A DNA stretch of 62,960 nucleotides from MVYY01 sp012517575 (GTDB taxonomy: Bacteria > Bacteroidota > Bacteroidia > Bacteroidales > Paludibacteraceae). A program made the position numbers and the translations under genes. Location: contig JAVLUG010000008.1 of NCBI GenBank assembly GCA_031629035.1, positions 1 to 62,960 of the forward strand, read 5' to 3'. Positions 9,122 to 18,795 of the stretch are shown in pieces (the stretch's first letter is position 1; each line of letters starts with the position of its first letter). The notes below the pieces were generated by a model. It searched no databases. It saw only the letters and a program-made list of their open reading frames with translations, and had not been told where the DNA came from.

Positions 9122-9880
9122 TTACAAATCCCAACTTCTGATTGTTTCCATAGCTTCATAAGCTGTCAAATCAATTTTATCGGGTACAATGGAAATAAAA
9201 CCATGACTGATAGCCCATTCATCTGTATCCTCAGCATCAGGTTCCATATTTTCAAAATATCCTGTGAGCCAATAATAAGCCCTACCGGCCGGATCGGTTC
9301 TTCCGGCAAACTCTTTTGTCCAGTATCCCTTACATTGACGCGAAACACGCACCCCACGAATCTCTCCACAAGGAGCATTTACATTCAAACACACACTTTC
9401 GGGAAGAGCTTTTTCCAAAACCGTCTGCGCAATTTTCAATACATAAGGGTCAAAATATCCAAAATCGGGATCGGGAAAATGACTGGCCAAAGAAAAACCA
9501 ATAGAAGGGATTCCATTCTCACAACCTTCAAAAACAGCACCCATAGTGCCTGAATAAATAACATTAATAGCAGAATTGGAACCATGATTGATTCCGGAAA
9601 CCAATAAATCAGGTTTACGATTTAGAATTTCATTCAGTGCAATTTTTACACAATCGGTAGGCGTTCCGGTACAGGAATAACGAATCATTCCTTCCTCTTC
9701 CTCAATTTTTCTGAAACGAATGGGTTGCGTAACCGTTAAGGCGTTTGACTGTGCCGAACGCGGAACATCTGGAGCTACTACCACCACATCTCCCAACTGC
9801 TGCATCAACTTTGTTAAAATTTTAATCCCTTTTGCATCTATTCCATCATCATTTGAAATCAAAATCAAATTCTTATTCAT
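9122..9880 (-). CDS. surE: 5'/3'-nucleotidase SurE
   Basis: Protein of 252 aa, a metal-dependent phosphatase acting on nucleoside monophosphates, linked to stationary-phase survival. The N-terminus has the acidic metal-site motif ISNDDGIDAKG (8-18). The active-site loop SGINHGSN lies near residues 93-100, followed by YSGTMGAVFEG. Length is normal. It is the first gene of the surE-membrane protein-lpxB run, 68 bases downstream of gldF on the same strand. Confidence 0.95.
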   Translation of the reverse strand: MNKNLILISNDDGIDAKGIKILTKLMQQLGDVVVVAPDVPRSAQSNALTVTQPIRFRKIEEEEGMIRYSCTGTPTDCVKIALNEILNRKPDLLVSGINHGSNSAINVIYSGTMGAVFEGCENGIPSIGFSLASHFPDPDFGYFDPYVLKIAQTVLEKALPESVCLNVNAPCGEIRGVRVSRQCKGYWTKEFAGRTDPAGRAYYWLTGYFENMEPDAEDTDEWAISHGFISIVPDKIDLTAYEAMETIRSWDL

Positions 9881-9948
9881 CCTTCTTTATTTTTCTATAT
9901 ATAAATTTCTATTAATCAGAAATATAAGAAATAATTAAAAATCTACAT

Positions 9949-10680
9949 TTACTTTTGCGATTTTGAATTTCTCCAAACAATTATTGCCAAAAACAATCCG
10001 GTTAAAAATAAAAAATAACCCACATCGCGCATATCTACCACACCACGACTCAAGGATTTGTAATGAGCATTTATTCCAAAATTTTGTACAATATCTATCA
10101 CTGTTCCTGAAGAAAAAAAACTTCCCAACAAATCAAAACCGTAAAAGAAAATAAAACACAACAACACAGACACAACAAACGAAATAATCTGATTGTTTGA
10201 GAGTGATGACGAAAAAATTCCAATGGATATGTAAACACCCGACAGAAAAACCAAACCGATAAACGATCCCCAAAAAGCGCCTGTATCCACATTCCCAACA
10301 GGTTCGGCCAAAAAATAAACCGAAAAATAATACAGAATGGTAGGAAATAATGCAATCAAAACCAATACCCAACCGGCCAAAAATTTTCCCAACACCAATT
10401 CGGTTATACTCAAAGGTTTGGTGATGAGTATTTCCCACGTCCCCGATTTTTTTTCTTCGGCAAAAGATCGCATGGTGATGGCAGGACATAAAAACAAGAA
10501 AAGCCATGGTGCCAAATAAAACAAACCATCCACATTGGCATAACCCGATTCGAGAACATTAAACTCTCCGGGAATAACCCACAAAAACAATCCCGTCAGA
10601 GACAAAAAAATACCGATAACCAAATATCCCGTAGCACTGCCAAAAAAACTTAGGAGTTCTTTTTTAAAAATAGAAATCAT
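9949..10680 (-). CDS. gldF: ABC transporter permease, gliding-motility GldF type
   Basis: Protein of 243 aa with six hydrophobic segments, of the ABC-2 permease family. The segments AITMRSFAEEKKSGTWEILITKP and PLSITELVLGKF match the GldF signature region, in which the EEK-SGT stretch is the coupling loop. In gliding Bacteroidetes GldF works with GldA (ATPase) and GldG. Many non-gliding Bacteroidales keep the genes. Here gldG, which usually follows gldF directly, is absent; surE comes next. Confidence 0.85.
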   Translation of the reverse strand: MISIFKKELLSFFGSATGYLVIGIFLSLTGLFLWVIPGEFNVLESGYANVDGLFYLAPWLFLFLCPAITMRSFAEEKKSGTWEILITKPLSITELVLGKFLAGWVLVLIALFPTILYYFSVYFLAEPVGNVDTGAFWGSFIGLVFLSGVYISIGIFSSSLSNNQIISFVVSVLLCFIFFYGFDLLGSFFSSGTVIDIVQNFGINAHYKSLSRGVVDMRDVGYFLFLTGLFLAIIVWRNSKSQK

Positions 10681-10805
10681 ATCAACTCACGCTTTTCTAT
10701 ATAAATTATTTACTGATAGGATTTAAAACAATTCACTCGATTAAAAAAATAGTTAACTTTACGCTTTCAAAGGTAACCAAAAATTGTCAAAGGAAAATTA
10801 CATTT

Positions 10806-12014
10806 ATGGATAGAAATCAAAAAAATCTACTGTTGTTGTTCCTGTTTTTCTCAAGTTATTTCTTTGGCACGGCGCAAATTTCTAAAAATTATTCTCTGAG
10901 CGGAGATTACATTTACGGTGAAATACTGAAGCACAACAAACATCTCGAAAATTTGGTCAAAGGACCACTCAGAGGCGGAGAACTTTCCATTGAATGGCAA
11001 ACCACGGGAGAAAAACCGTGGCATCAATACCTGAATTTTCCCTCCATTGGCATTTCCACAGCTTTTTTGGACTTCAGTCATCCTGATACATTGGGATATG
11101 CTGTAGCCATATATCCATATTTGAAATTACCGATTTTACGCTATCAACACTTTAATATGGCATTCAAAGCCGGCGCAGGGCTGAGTTACGTTACAAAAAC
11201 ATTCGATAATGCCACGGCCTATCATCCCGATGGCAGCGTTTATCTCAACAAAAGCAACGCCGCAATCGGGTCGCATGTAAATGTTTATCTCACTGCGAAC
11301 CTCAATCTGGAAATTCCCTTGACAAAAGGCTGGAGCATCACTTCCAACTGCGGATGGAATCACACTTCCAATGGAAGCATTGTTCAACCAAATTCAGGAA
11401 TCAACATGTTGGATATGTATTTGGGAATCAAATATTTTCCAAATTATGAACGCTATATTTCTCCCAAACCTCAACTTCAGCCTGACCTGCCACGTAAATT
11501 TGAAATTGAAATGGCTCTAACCGGCGGCATTCGACAACTTTACTACAAAGACGATAAAACCTACCCCATTGGCACCTTCAACGTAGCAGCATACCGAATC
11601 ATGACCAATTTTTACAGAATGGGATTGGGTGCAGATTTGTTTTACGACGGTGTGTACAATGGCAAATCGGCTTTCAAAAGGACTTATCTTACTACCGACG
11701 AACTGAAAAACAAACTCAGAATAGGAGCTTCTTTCCGACACGAACTCATTGTCGGCAGGCTGACGACAGGTTTTCATTTTGGCCTGTATCTTTATAATCC
11801 GATAAAAAATCTCGAACCTTACGAAGATGCAAAAAATGGAATTTTAAACAAACCTTTGATTTACAAATATAATATTGAAAAAGAAGATGGTTGGTTTTAC
11901 ACTAAAGCCGTATTGAATTATGCTTTGGACGAACATTTTCTCATATCTTTGGGATTGAAAACCCATTTGCAAAAAGCAGAATTTATCGACGCAGGAATAG
12001 GATATAAATTTTAA
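10806..12014 (+). CDS. Acyloxyacyl hydrolase / PagL-like lipid A deacylase
   Basis: Protein of 402 aa with an N-terminal signal peptide (about 1-23, ending GTAQ). Residues about 30-215 resemble the PagL/acyloxyacyl hydrolase beta-barrel family, with the NHTSNG motif where H186 and S188 match the PagL catalytic His-x-Ser pair. Alternating hydrophobic strands and a terminal aromatic (GIGYKF) fit an outer-membrane barrel. PagL removes the 3-O acyl chain of lipid A at the outer membrane. It is about twice the length of PagL, and the C-terminal half looks like further barrel strands. The expected catalytic Glu could not be assigned. Confidence 0.75.
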   Translation: MDRNQKNLLLLFLFFSSYFFGTAQISKNYSLSGDYIYGEILKHNKHLENLVKGPLRGGELSIEWQTTGEKPWHQYLNFPSIGISTAFLDFSHPDTLGYAVAIYPYLKLPILRYQHFNMAFKAGAGLSYVTKTFDNATAYHPDGSVYLNKSNAAIGSHVNVYLTANLNLEIPLTKGWSITSNCGWNHTSNGSIVQPNSGINMLDMYLGIKYFPNYERYISPKPQLQPDLPRKFEIEMALTGGIRQLYYKDDKTYPIGTFNVAAYRIMTNFYRMGLGADLFYDGVYNGKSAFKRTYLTTDELKNKLRIGASFRHELIVGRLTTGFHFGLYLYNPIKNLEPYEDAKNGILNKPLIYKYNIEKEDGWFYTKAVLNYALDEHFLISLGLKTHLQKAEFIDAGIGYKF

Positions 12015-12026
12015 ATTGATATTCGA

Positions 12027-14246
12027 CTATTTCTGTTCCTCTTCACGAAAAAGCAAAGCATCCATCATCAGCGGCAGTTCTTCTTCCCGAATACCATATG
12101 AAATCAATCTGTCCTTATCTTCATTAAACAAATCCTGAAAAACTTCCCACTTGTTCTGCAACATTTTTAAAGCCTTGCTATAAGCATCAGCTGCTGCAGA
12201 CAATTGATGGAGACACCAGCATATGTGACCGGAAAGTAAATAATCGTTTGCATTGGGCTCTGCCTGAATAATTTTTTGCGAATAATAATCGGCCTTCTCA
12301 AGATTACTGTCAAAAAAATTACTTTTTGCAATCGCTCGCCAAATTTTTACATCATCCGCATTTTCGGCATCCAGCTTATAATAAATTGCCAGCGCATCTT
12401 TAAATTTTCCGAGTTCAAAATAACATTGAGCTATATGTATTTGTGTGGTATACTGGCCGGGTTTCAAAAAATCGACATGTTGATAAAATGCCAACGCTTT
12501 TTCATAATTTCCCAGCAACCGATAGCAAAGTGCAATTTTTCGAATAGTCCACCCATCGTCCGGTTGAATCATATCGGCTTTCAAATAGGCATCCAGCGCT
12601 TTTTGCAACTGCGAAGTCTGCTGGTAAGCATAACCCATTTTTTGATACAAAGCTGCGGAAGGCAGACTCTCCGACTGAATTTTTTCAAAAAGCTCCAACG
12701 CCTGCAAATAATATCCTTTAGAAAAATAATATTCAGCTACACTTTCCGAAAAGCCTGGAATAGAAGACAAAATATCAAACAGCCCGGTACGATGCAAAGT
12801 CAGAGAATAGGAAAACATATCTTCAAAATCGTCCTTATGAGGCTGAAGTTTAAAAATACGGAACAAGTCCTGAATGTATTGTTTCGAAATGTTTTTGGTA
12901 ATTGTTTCGGGCGAAAGTATCGACATTTCTTCTTCCATTTCGTCCATTTGTTCAGATTCCATTCGAAAAGAATGTTTAAGCATGTTTCTCTGGCTTTCAG
13001 GCATTTGTAATACACTCAGGCAGAACGAATATTTATCGGAATTGCACATGACATTGCTGTTGACAAAAGCCGACAAAATAGTTTTTTCGTCCGACTCAAA
13101 CAATTGATTGACTGCCGAATTTTCTGTATCGAAAGGCAAAAACCAATGCGAAAATTGAGAGAAAAACGAAAAATTCTTCAGCATGGAAAAAGTGCTCATG
13201 TAAACATCCGCTCCTTCCAATTGCAAATCACTCAATTCTTTAAGTTTATCGGACAAACCACTTTCATCAAGAATTTCCTGCCATTCAGGATTTTCTTCAG
13301 CCCATTCATCGGAGTTCAGAAAGTTTTCGGCATCCATTTTGTCCTTGAGCAAAGGATTGATTTTCATCATTTCAGGCAAAATTTCTTCTCTGAGTTTTCG
13401 CGAAATTTTTTCCGTTTCGGTAGTTCCAATAATTTGAATAATGATATTTTGAAAATTTTCGGCTATGCGCGTTTGATCGGCTAAAAGGACCAAACGATTA
13501 CGGATAGAAGGAAAATATGAAAGATACACATTATATTTGGCCAGCACGAAAGTCAGCCCAACCAATGCACGCTGAACAACTTTCTGATCGTTGTTTTCGC
13601 AACTGTCGAAAAGAAGCATAATTTTTTGTTCGTCGAACTTTCTCCACAAATTCAAAGTTACAGCCGAGACCATCAATGATTTTTCCACCCAATATTTTTC
13701 ATCCGCATCGAGCAATTTTTTGTATAAATTTTTTTCATCTTCCGAGTAGCGAGTTGTCAGCCAATACAAACCAAAAAGCTCATCCAGCGCATCTTCAAAA
13801 TTGGATCGCATCCTGTTCAGTTCAATTCTGTACTGTTCCTTATTTTCTGAAAGCAATGCAGACTGTTTATGAAAATACTGCAGCGCATTAAATAAGTCAT
13901 TAACTGATTGATGTTTACGTGTGTAAGGAAAAAATCTTTTTTGCGAGTATTCAAAGTTGGAAGAATTTTGAATCATCAACTCTTCACGAACGTCAGAAAG
14001 CAACATCAAAAGTTTTGCAACCAGTTTACTGTAAACTGATTTCCTTTGGGGATCTTCCACGCCTTTGAGATAATAATCGAGCAAAAATTTGTAATTTCTC
14101 TCCAATTCGTTAAAACGATCAGAAAATTCACCATTTTGCAAATCGTCAATCATCATTTTTACCCTGTCGAATGCAGGTTTGAGCCTTGACATCGACACAA
14201 AACGCAAAGCAGCCTTATATGTAGTATCTATTTGAGTTGCATTCAT
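12027..14246 (-). CDS. Tetratricopeptide repeat protein
   Basis: Protein of 739 aa with no signal peptide, so probably cytoplasmic. The first 450 residues are alpha-helical with no domain I can name. Residues about 500-700 hold five or six TPR units (for example ALYQKMGYAYQQTSQLQKAL and RKIALCYRLLGNYEKAL), which normally bind partner proteins. ATG 14246 is chosen because the longer frame starts at a TTG (14261). It lies just downstream of the frameshifted Crp/Fnr gene on the same strand. Function unknown. Confidence 0.75.
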   Translation of the reverse strand: MNATQIDTTYKAALRFVSMSRLKPAFDRVKMMIDDLQNGEFSDRFNELERNYKFLLDYYLKGVEDPQRKSVYSKLVAKLLMLLSDVREELMIQNSSNFEYSQKRFFPYTRKHQSVNDLFNALQYFHKQSALLSENKEQYRIELNRMRSNFEDALDELFGLYWLTTRYSEDEKNLYKKLLDADEKYWVEKSLMVSAVTLNLWRKFDEQKIMLLFDSCENNDQKVVQRALVGLTFVLAKYNVYLSYFPSIRNRLVLLADQTRIAENFQNIIIQIIGTTETEKISRKLREEILPEMMKINPLLKDKMDAENFLNSDEWAEENPEWQEILDESGLSDKLKELSDLQLEGADVYMSTFSMLKNFSFFSQFSHWFLPFDTENSAVNQLFESDEKTILSAFVNSNVMCNSDKYSFCLSVLQMPESQRNMLKHSFRMESEQMDEMEEEMSILSPETITKNISKQYIQDLFRIFKLQPHKDDFEDMFSYSLTLHRTGLFDILSSIPGFSESVAEYYFSKGYYLQALELFEKIQSESLPSAALYQKMGYAYQQTSQLQKALDAYLKADMIQPDDGWTIRKIALCYRLLGNYEKALAFYQHVDFLKPGQYTTQIHIAQCYFELGKFKDALAIYYKLDAENADDVKIWRAIAKSNFFDSNLEKADYYSQKIIQAEPNANDYLLSGHICWCLHQLSAAADAYSKALKMLQNKWEVFQDLFNEDKDRLISYGIREEELPLMMDALLFREEEQK

Positions 14247-14309
14247 AAAAACAATGGTCAATTAGTTAGTATTCATTTGAAGAAAAATTACATTGCAAAA
14301 CCACAAAAA

Positions 14310-15010
14310 TTATCCCATTTTACTTATTTTTCTGAGTTTATCTTCGTCAATAATTTTTATTTTTCTTCCATCCACAGCTATGATGTGCTCATTGGTAAAG
14401 TTCGACAAAGTGCGGATAGCATTTGATGTAGTCATATTCGACAAATTCGCCAAATCCTCTCGGGACAAATAAATATTGACCGTTGCGCCATCTTCTTCCA
14501 CTCCATAACGTTTTCTTAGAAACAGCAAAGCTTCTGCCAAACGACCGCGAATATGCTTTTGTGTCAGATTGACAGTTCGCGCATCAGAAACTGCCAAGTC
14601 GGAAGCCAACTCTTCAAGGAAACGATAGCAAACTGCAATATTATGTCTGAGAATAGACAAAAACAGATCAGCCTTGAGCATATAAACGGTTGACGCCTCA
14701 AAAGCCGCAACGTTGGTGCTGTTGGGTTCGTTGGCAATAATAGCCGGTAACCGAAATTTTCACCCGGTTTCAGCATTCGGATAATTTGTGTTCTACTGCC
14801 AATACCATCTTTGTAAACCTTTGCTTTCCCAGCCGCCAAAATCATCATGTGGGTAGAAATTTCTCCTTCACTTTGAATCAGTTCATTTTTCTTAAAATGA
14901 TGAACCGTGTAGTTATTCTTTACAAATTGCCTTTCGTCGGGCGTTAGCACATCCCAAACCATGAAAACTTCTTCAATGGGTTTCAGTTCATAAGCAGGTT
15001 TTTTAGTCAT
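14310..15010 (-). pseudogene. Crp/Fnr-family regulator, interrupted by a frameshift
   Basis: Two overlapping frames together make one regulator of about 233 aa. The first (from 15010) carries the cyclic-nucleotide-binding-like domain, with HHFKKNELIQSEGEISTHMM and MLKPGENFGYR. The second restores the homology after 14744-14747 (AIIANEPNSTNVAAFEAST) and runs through the effector helix to a winged-helix domain (LSREDLANLSNMTTSNAIRTL, then ID-K-I-I). One missing base in the GG/CC run near 14745 explains the break. This is either a real inactivating mutation or a sequence error. Both halves are otherwise intact, which suggests a recent event or an error. Confidence 0.8.
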
Positions 15011-15213
15011 TGCTTCAAATGAAAAAATATGTTTGACAACATTGTTCTACAGCACAAATTTAATTATTTTTTTAAAATAAATTTCAAAAGAGAAAATAAA
15101 AAAAATTCTCTCTCTCGGATTAAAACTTTAACAGAAAAAATTTGCAACCATAAACATTTTAAACTATTTAATAATATTGAGAGAAACATTAAATAAAACT
15201 ATCGACAAAAGAC

Positions 15214-15242
15214 TTTGAGAAAGGAAAAATTTATTACTTTTG
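15214..15242 (+). promoter_or_regulatory. Probable promoter of the Lnb-type gene and kdsB
   Basis: TTTG at 15214-15217 and TACTTTTG at 15235-15242, spacing 17 instead of 19. It sits 36 bases before the start codon at 15278. Confidence 0.55.
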
Positions 15243-15277
15243 CCAACTGTAACTCATAAATAAACCAATCGCAATAA

Positions 15278-16525
15278 ATGAAAAGAGCAATATTTATTTC
15301 TCTCCTCAGTTTTATATTATTCCCCATACTATCACAAAATTTCACATTCAGCGACTCGGCAAGAGTTAGTTTACTCACTTGTTCTCCCGGGAAAAAAGTG
15401 TATGAGAAATTCGGACACACCGCCATTCGTGTTAACGACCCTGTTACAGGCATTGATGTAGTTTTCAATTTTGGTGTATTTGATTTCAATACCAAAAACT
15501 TTTATCTGAAATTTGTTAAGGGGGAGACTGACTATCAACTTGCCGTATATGATACCAAAAGCTTTTTGGAAGAATACAAAAATCGAAATTCCATTGTGTG
15601 GGAACAAAAGCTAAACTTAACTTTAGACGAAAAAAGGAATTTGCTTCATTCACTTTTAAAAAATTACGAGCCTGAAAACAGATTTTACCGATACAATTTT
15701 GTTTATGACAATTGTTCTACCCGACCAAGAGATAAAATTGTGCAATCGATTAATGGAAGAGTTGAATATCAGTTGTTTACCGAGCCAGCAACTTTTAGAG
15801 AAATGATTTCCGAATATACCGGAGAAAACAGTTGGCTGCAATTTGGCCTTGATTTAATCTTTGGTTGCGATGCAGACAAGACCGTTTCGCGAAACGTTTC
15901 CATGTTTTTACCTGAAAATTTAATGTATGAATTTCAGGCAGCTCATATAATAGATCCAAATGGCGCAAAACGTCATCTGATTTCCGAATCGGGAACATTG
16001 ATTTCCAAGCAAGAAGAAAAATTTTCCGATTTCTTGCCCATCTTTCAGCCTATGTTTGTTTGTACTTTTCTTTTAATTTTGGGGATTATCATAACTATTT
16101 TCAATAATCAGAAAAGTTTTCGCCTGTTCGACAGCCTTCTCTATATTATAAGCGGGCTGGGTGGAATAGTCGTATTTTATCTCGCCTTTTTCTCGTCGCA
16201 TCCCCTTGTAAAAAACAATTTCAATCTTTTGTGGTTGAACCCGCTGAATTTTGTTCTGGGCATTCTCCTTTGGTTTCACAAAATGAAACCGTATGTGTTT
16301 TACTATCAGGTTTTGAATTGTTTTTTGATTTTTCTGGCTTTGGTGGCTTATGCTGCCGGATTTCAGGTTTTTAATCCGGCCAGTTTTCCGCTTATTCTGT
16401 TGCTTTTGCTGCGATCGGTGCGCTGGACAGCCACAACAAAAAAAGATTTTTCGCAAAAGAAAAAAAATAATCGAGCTTATTATACCAATGGCAACGGACT
16501 ACACCTGCATACAAGAAAGAAATAG
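15278..16525 (+). CDS. Lnb-type (DUF4105) envelope protein
   Basis: Protein of 415 aa with a signal peptide (1-19). Residues 20-245 form the DUF4105 domain, now called the Lnb N-terminal periplasmic domain. Conserved candidates are C35, H47 (in KFGHTAIRV) and C146 (in YDNCSTRPRD). About four or five membrane helices follow (247-273, 285-310, 318-335, 345-385) and a basic tail. In Bacteroides an Lnb protein has been reported to N-acylate lipoproteins, so this may be the lipoprotein N-acyltransferase; I infer that from family alone. kdsB follows after 43 bases, fitting an envelope operon. Confidence 0.75.
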   Translation: MKRAIFISLLSFILFPILSQNFTFSDSARVSLLTCSPGKKVYEKFGHTAIRVNDPVTGIDVVFNFGVFDFNTKNFYLKFVKGETDYQLAVYDTKSFLEEYKNRNSIVWEQKLNLTLDEKRNLLHSLLKNYEPENRFYRYNFVYDNCSTRPRDKIVQSINGRVEYQLFTEPATFREMISEYTGENSWLQFGLDLIFGCDADKTVSRNVSMFLPENLMYEFQAAHIIDPNGAKRHLISESGTLISKQEEKFSDFLPIFQPMFVCTFLLILGIIITIFNNQKSFRLFDSLLYIISGLGGIVVFYLAFFSSHPLVKNNFNLLWLNPLNFVLGILLWFHKMKPYVFYYQVLNCFLIFLALVAYAAGFQVFNPASFPLILLLLLRSVRWTATTKKDFSQKKKNNRAYYTNGNGLHLHTRKK

Positions 16526-16568
16526 CAAGAACGCTAAAAAAAAATTCATTTTAAAAATTATTTGAAAA

Positions 16569-17342
16569 ATGGCTTCCCATCCAACTGTAAACCTCAGCTT
16601 CGTAGGCATTATTCCAGCCCGATTTGCTTCTACGCGTTTTCCGGGAAAACCGCTGGCAGATATTGGAGGAAAAACCATGATACAACGGGTGTACGAACAG
16701 GCAAGTAAAGTATTGGACAAAGTTTATGTGGCTACAGACAACAAGCGAATTTATAAATGTGTTACCGATTTCGGAGGAGAAGCACTTATGACTTCCACTG
16801 AAGCCAAAAGTGGTACAGACCGGTGTTACGAGGCTGTAATTCAACTGCAGGAAAATTTTGATGCAGTGATCAACATTCAGGGAGATGAGCCATTTATTCA
16901 ACCGGAAGAAATCTTAACGCTTCAGCAATGTTTTGAAGACGAACAAACACAAATTGCTACTCTTGCCAAAATAGTTCCAGAAACAGAAAATTATGATTAC
17001 ATTCAGAATCCCAATCGCCCTAAAATAGTGCTCAATAAAAACCATGAAGCACTATATTTCAGTAGGCAAGTGATTCCTTACCAGCGAAATGCTGCCACCG
17101 AGCATTGGATTTCAAACCACCATTATTATGTTCACGTGGGAATTTATGCGTATCGAACCGAGATATTAAAAGAACTCTGTTCACTCCCCATCTCATCGCT
17201 CGAAAAAGCCGAATCGTTGGAGCAACTTCGATGGCTCGAGAATGGATACCGCATAAAAGTTGGCTTCACTATAGCCGAATCTTATGGAATTGATACGCCG
17301 GAAGATCTGGAAAAAGTTAGAAAAATGTTTTTGGTTGAGTAA
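16569..17342 (+). CDS. kdsB: 3-deoxy-manno-octulosonate cytidylyltransferase
   Basis: Protein of 257 aa that activates Kdo as CMP-Kdo for attachment to lipid A in the cytoplasm. The N-terminal nucleotide-binding motif IIPARFASTRFPGKPL and the INIQGDEPFIQ metal/substrate segment are typical. The C-terminal GIDTPEDLEKVR is the usual end of the family. Length is normal. It is second in an operon with the Lnb-type gene, and with lpxB it accounts for two lipid A/Kdo steps in the window. Confidence 0.96.
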   Translation: MASHPTVNLSFVGIIPARFASTRFPGKPLADIGGKTMIQRVYEQASKVLDKVYVATDNKRIYKCVTDFGGEALMTSTEAKSGTDRCYEAVIQLQENFDAVINIQGDEPFIQPEEILTLQQCFEDEQTQIATLAKIVPETENYDYIQNPNRPKIVLNKNHEALYFSRQVIPYQRNAATEHWISNHHYYVHVGIYAYRTEILKELCSLPISSLEKAESLEQLRWLENGYRIKVGFTIAESYGIDTPEDLEKVRKMFLVE

Positions 17343-17481
17343 CTCTTTTGATTTTTTTCAGGAAAAGCACAACGAATAAACGGTCATTCCCAGTCTATGT
17401 TATTAAAAAAATTTTCTTGACCATTTATTTCCGCAGAAAAAATTTCATTAATTTTCTGAATTTCCAAGGAACATTTTACAG

Positions 17482-18705
17482 TTATCTTTTTATTCTTTCC
17501 ATGGCTTCCATTGTGTTTTCTCTGCTGCCAAATGCCGAAAAGCGAATATACCCTTCACCACTGCGACCAAAACCGGCTCCGGGAGTAGTAACAATATTTT
17601 TTTGCTTCAGCAGATAATCAAAGTATTCCCAACTTCCCATATTTTCGGGTGCCTTTACCCAAACATAGGGTGCATTGACTCCGCCGAAAACCTTTAAATC
17701 CACTTTGGAAACACCTTCTCGAATAATACGGGCATTTTCCAGATAATATTCAATAAGTTGCTTCACCTGCTTCCTGCCTTCGGGCGTAAAAGTAGCTTCG
17801 GCACCTCTTTGTACAATGTATGAAGTGCCATTAAATTTGGTGGATTGGCGTCGAAGCCATAATTTATTCAAAGCGACTGCTTCTCCCTGATGCGTATAAC
17901 CAACCAACTCTTTGGGAACAACTGTGTAACCGCAACGTGTTCCGGTAAAACCGGCAGTTTTCGAGAAACTTCGAAATTCTATGGCAACTTCTTTTGCACC
18001 TTCTATTTCATAAATGCTATGTGGAACATTTTCTTCAGTTATAAAAGCTTCATAAGCAGCATCAAACAATATAATTGAACGATTGGCCTTTGCATACTCT
18101 ACCCAAGTCCGAAGTTGCTGTTTGCTGAGTGTTGTGCCAGTCGGATTATTCGGGTAACAAAGATAAATCATATCCACTTTTTCGGTAGGGAGCTGAGGAA
18201 CAAAGTTGTTGTTTTCGTTGCAGGGAAGATATGTTAATTTGTCCCACTCGTTAAATTCGTTTGGTTCGCCTGCTCTTCCGGCCATCGCATTGGTGTCCAC
18301 ATAAACAGGATAACTCGGATCGGTAATGGCAACACGATTGTCGACACCAAAAATATCGCCAATATTTCCCGTATCGCTTTTTGCTCCATCGCTCACAAAC
18401 ACTTCGTCAACATCCAGTTTTATACCTCTTGCTCGAAAATCATTTTCTACAATGGCTTGTCTTAAAAATTCATAACCCTGTTCCGGCCCATAACCCCTGA
18501 AAGTTTCCACATGACGTTGTTCTTCGGCAGCTTTAATCATGGCATCTACTGAAGCGTCGGGCAAAGGAAGTGTAACATCTCCAATTCCCATCCGAATAAT
18601 TTTCGCTGAAGGATTTTCTGCTTTGTGTTGCTCCACCCTTTTGGCAATTTCGGAAAATAAATAGGTAGGAGGAATTTTTATAAAATTTTCGTTGATATAA
18701 GCCAT
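17482..18705 (-). CDS. dapL: LL-diaminopimelate aminotransferase
   Basis: Protein of 407 aa, a fold-type I PLP enzyme. It converts tetrahydrodipicolinate directly to LL-diaminopimelate, bypassing the acylated dapD/C/E route. The PLP lysine is K249 in RSFSKTAGFTG. The segments YPNNPTGT and FDAAYEAFI are aminotransferase signatures, and GYGPEQGYEFLR is typical of DapL. It lies 90 bases after dapF on the same strand, and the two steps are consecutive, so this is a lysine/peptidoglycan operon. Confidence 0.95.
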   Translation of the reverse strand: MAYINENFIKIPPTYLFSEIAKRVEQHKAENPSAKIIRMGIGDVTLPLPDASVDAMIKAAEEQRHVETFRGYGPEQGYEFLRQAIVENDFRARGIKLDVDEVFVSDGAKSDTGNIGDIFGVDNRVAITDPSYPVYVDTNAMAGRAGEPNEFNEWDKLTYLPCNENNNFVPQLPTEKVDMIYLCYPNNPTGTTLSKQQLRTWVEYAKANRSIILFDAAYEAFITEENVPHSIYEIEGAKEVAIEFRSFSKTAGFTGTRCGYTVVPKELVGYTHQGEAVALNKLWLRRQSTKFNGTSYIVQRGAEATFTPEGRKQVKQLIEYYLENARIIREGVSKVDLKVFGGVNAPYVWVKAPENMGSWEYFDYLLKQKNIVTTPGAGFGRSGEGYIRFSAFGSRENTMEAMERIKR

Positions 18706-18795
18706 TTTAATTTTTCAATATTTGATGAATATGTTTACTTATAAAAAATCAATATGTTTTGTGTTGAGAAGAACATTCAAATAAAAAAGAGAAAC

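Noticed and set aside
12276..13010. 244-residue plus-strand frame
   Set aside because: Lies entirely antisense to the TPR gene and shows no family features; long antisense frames are common here.
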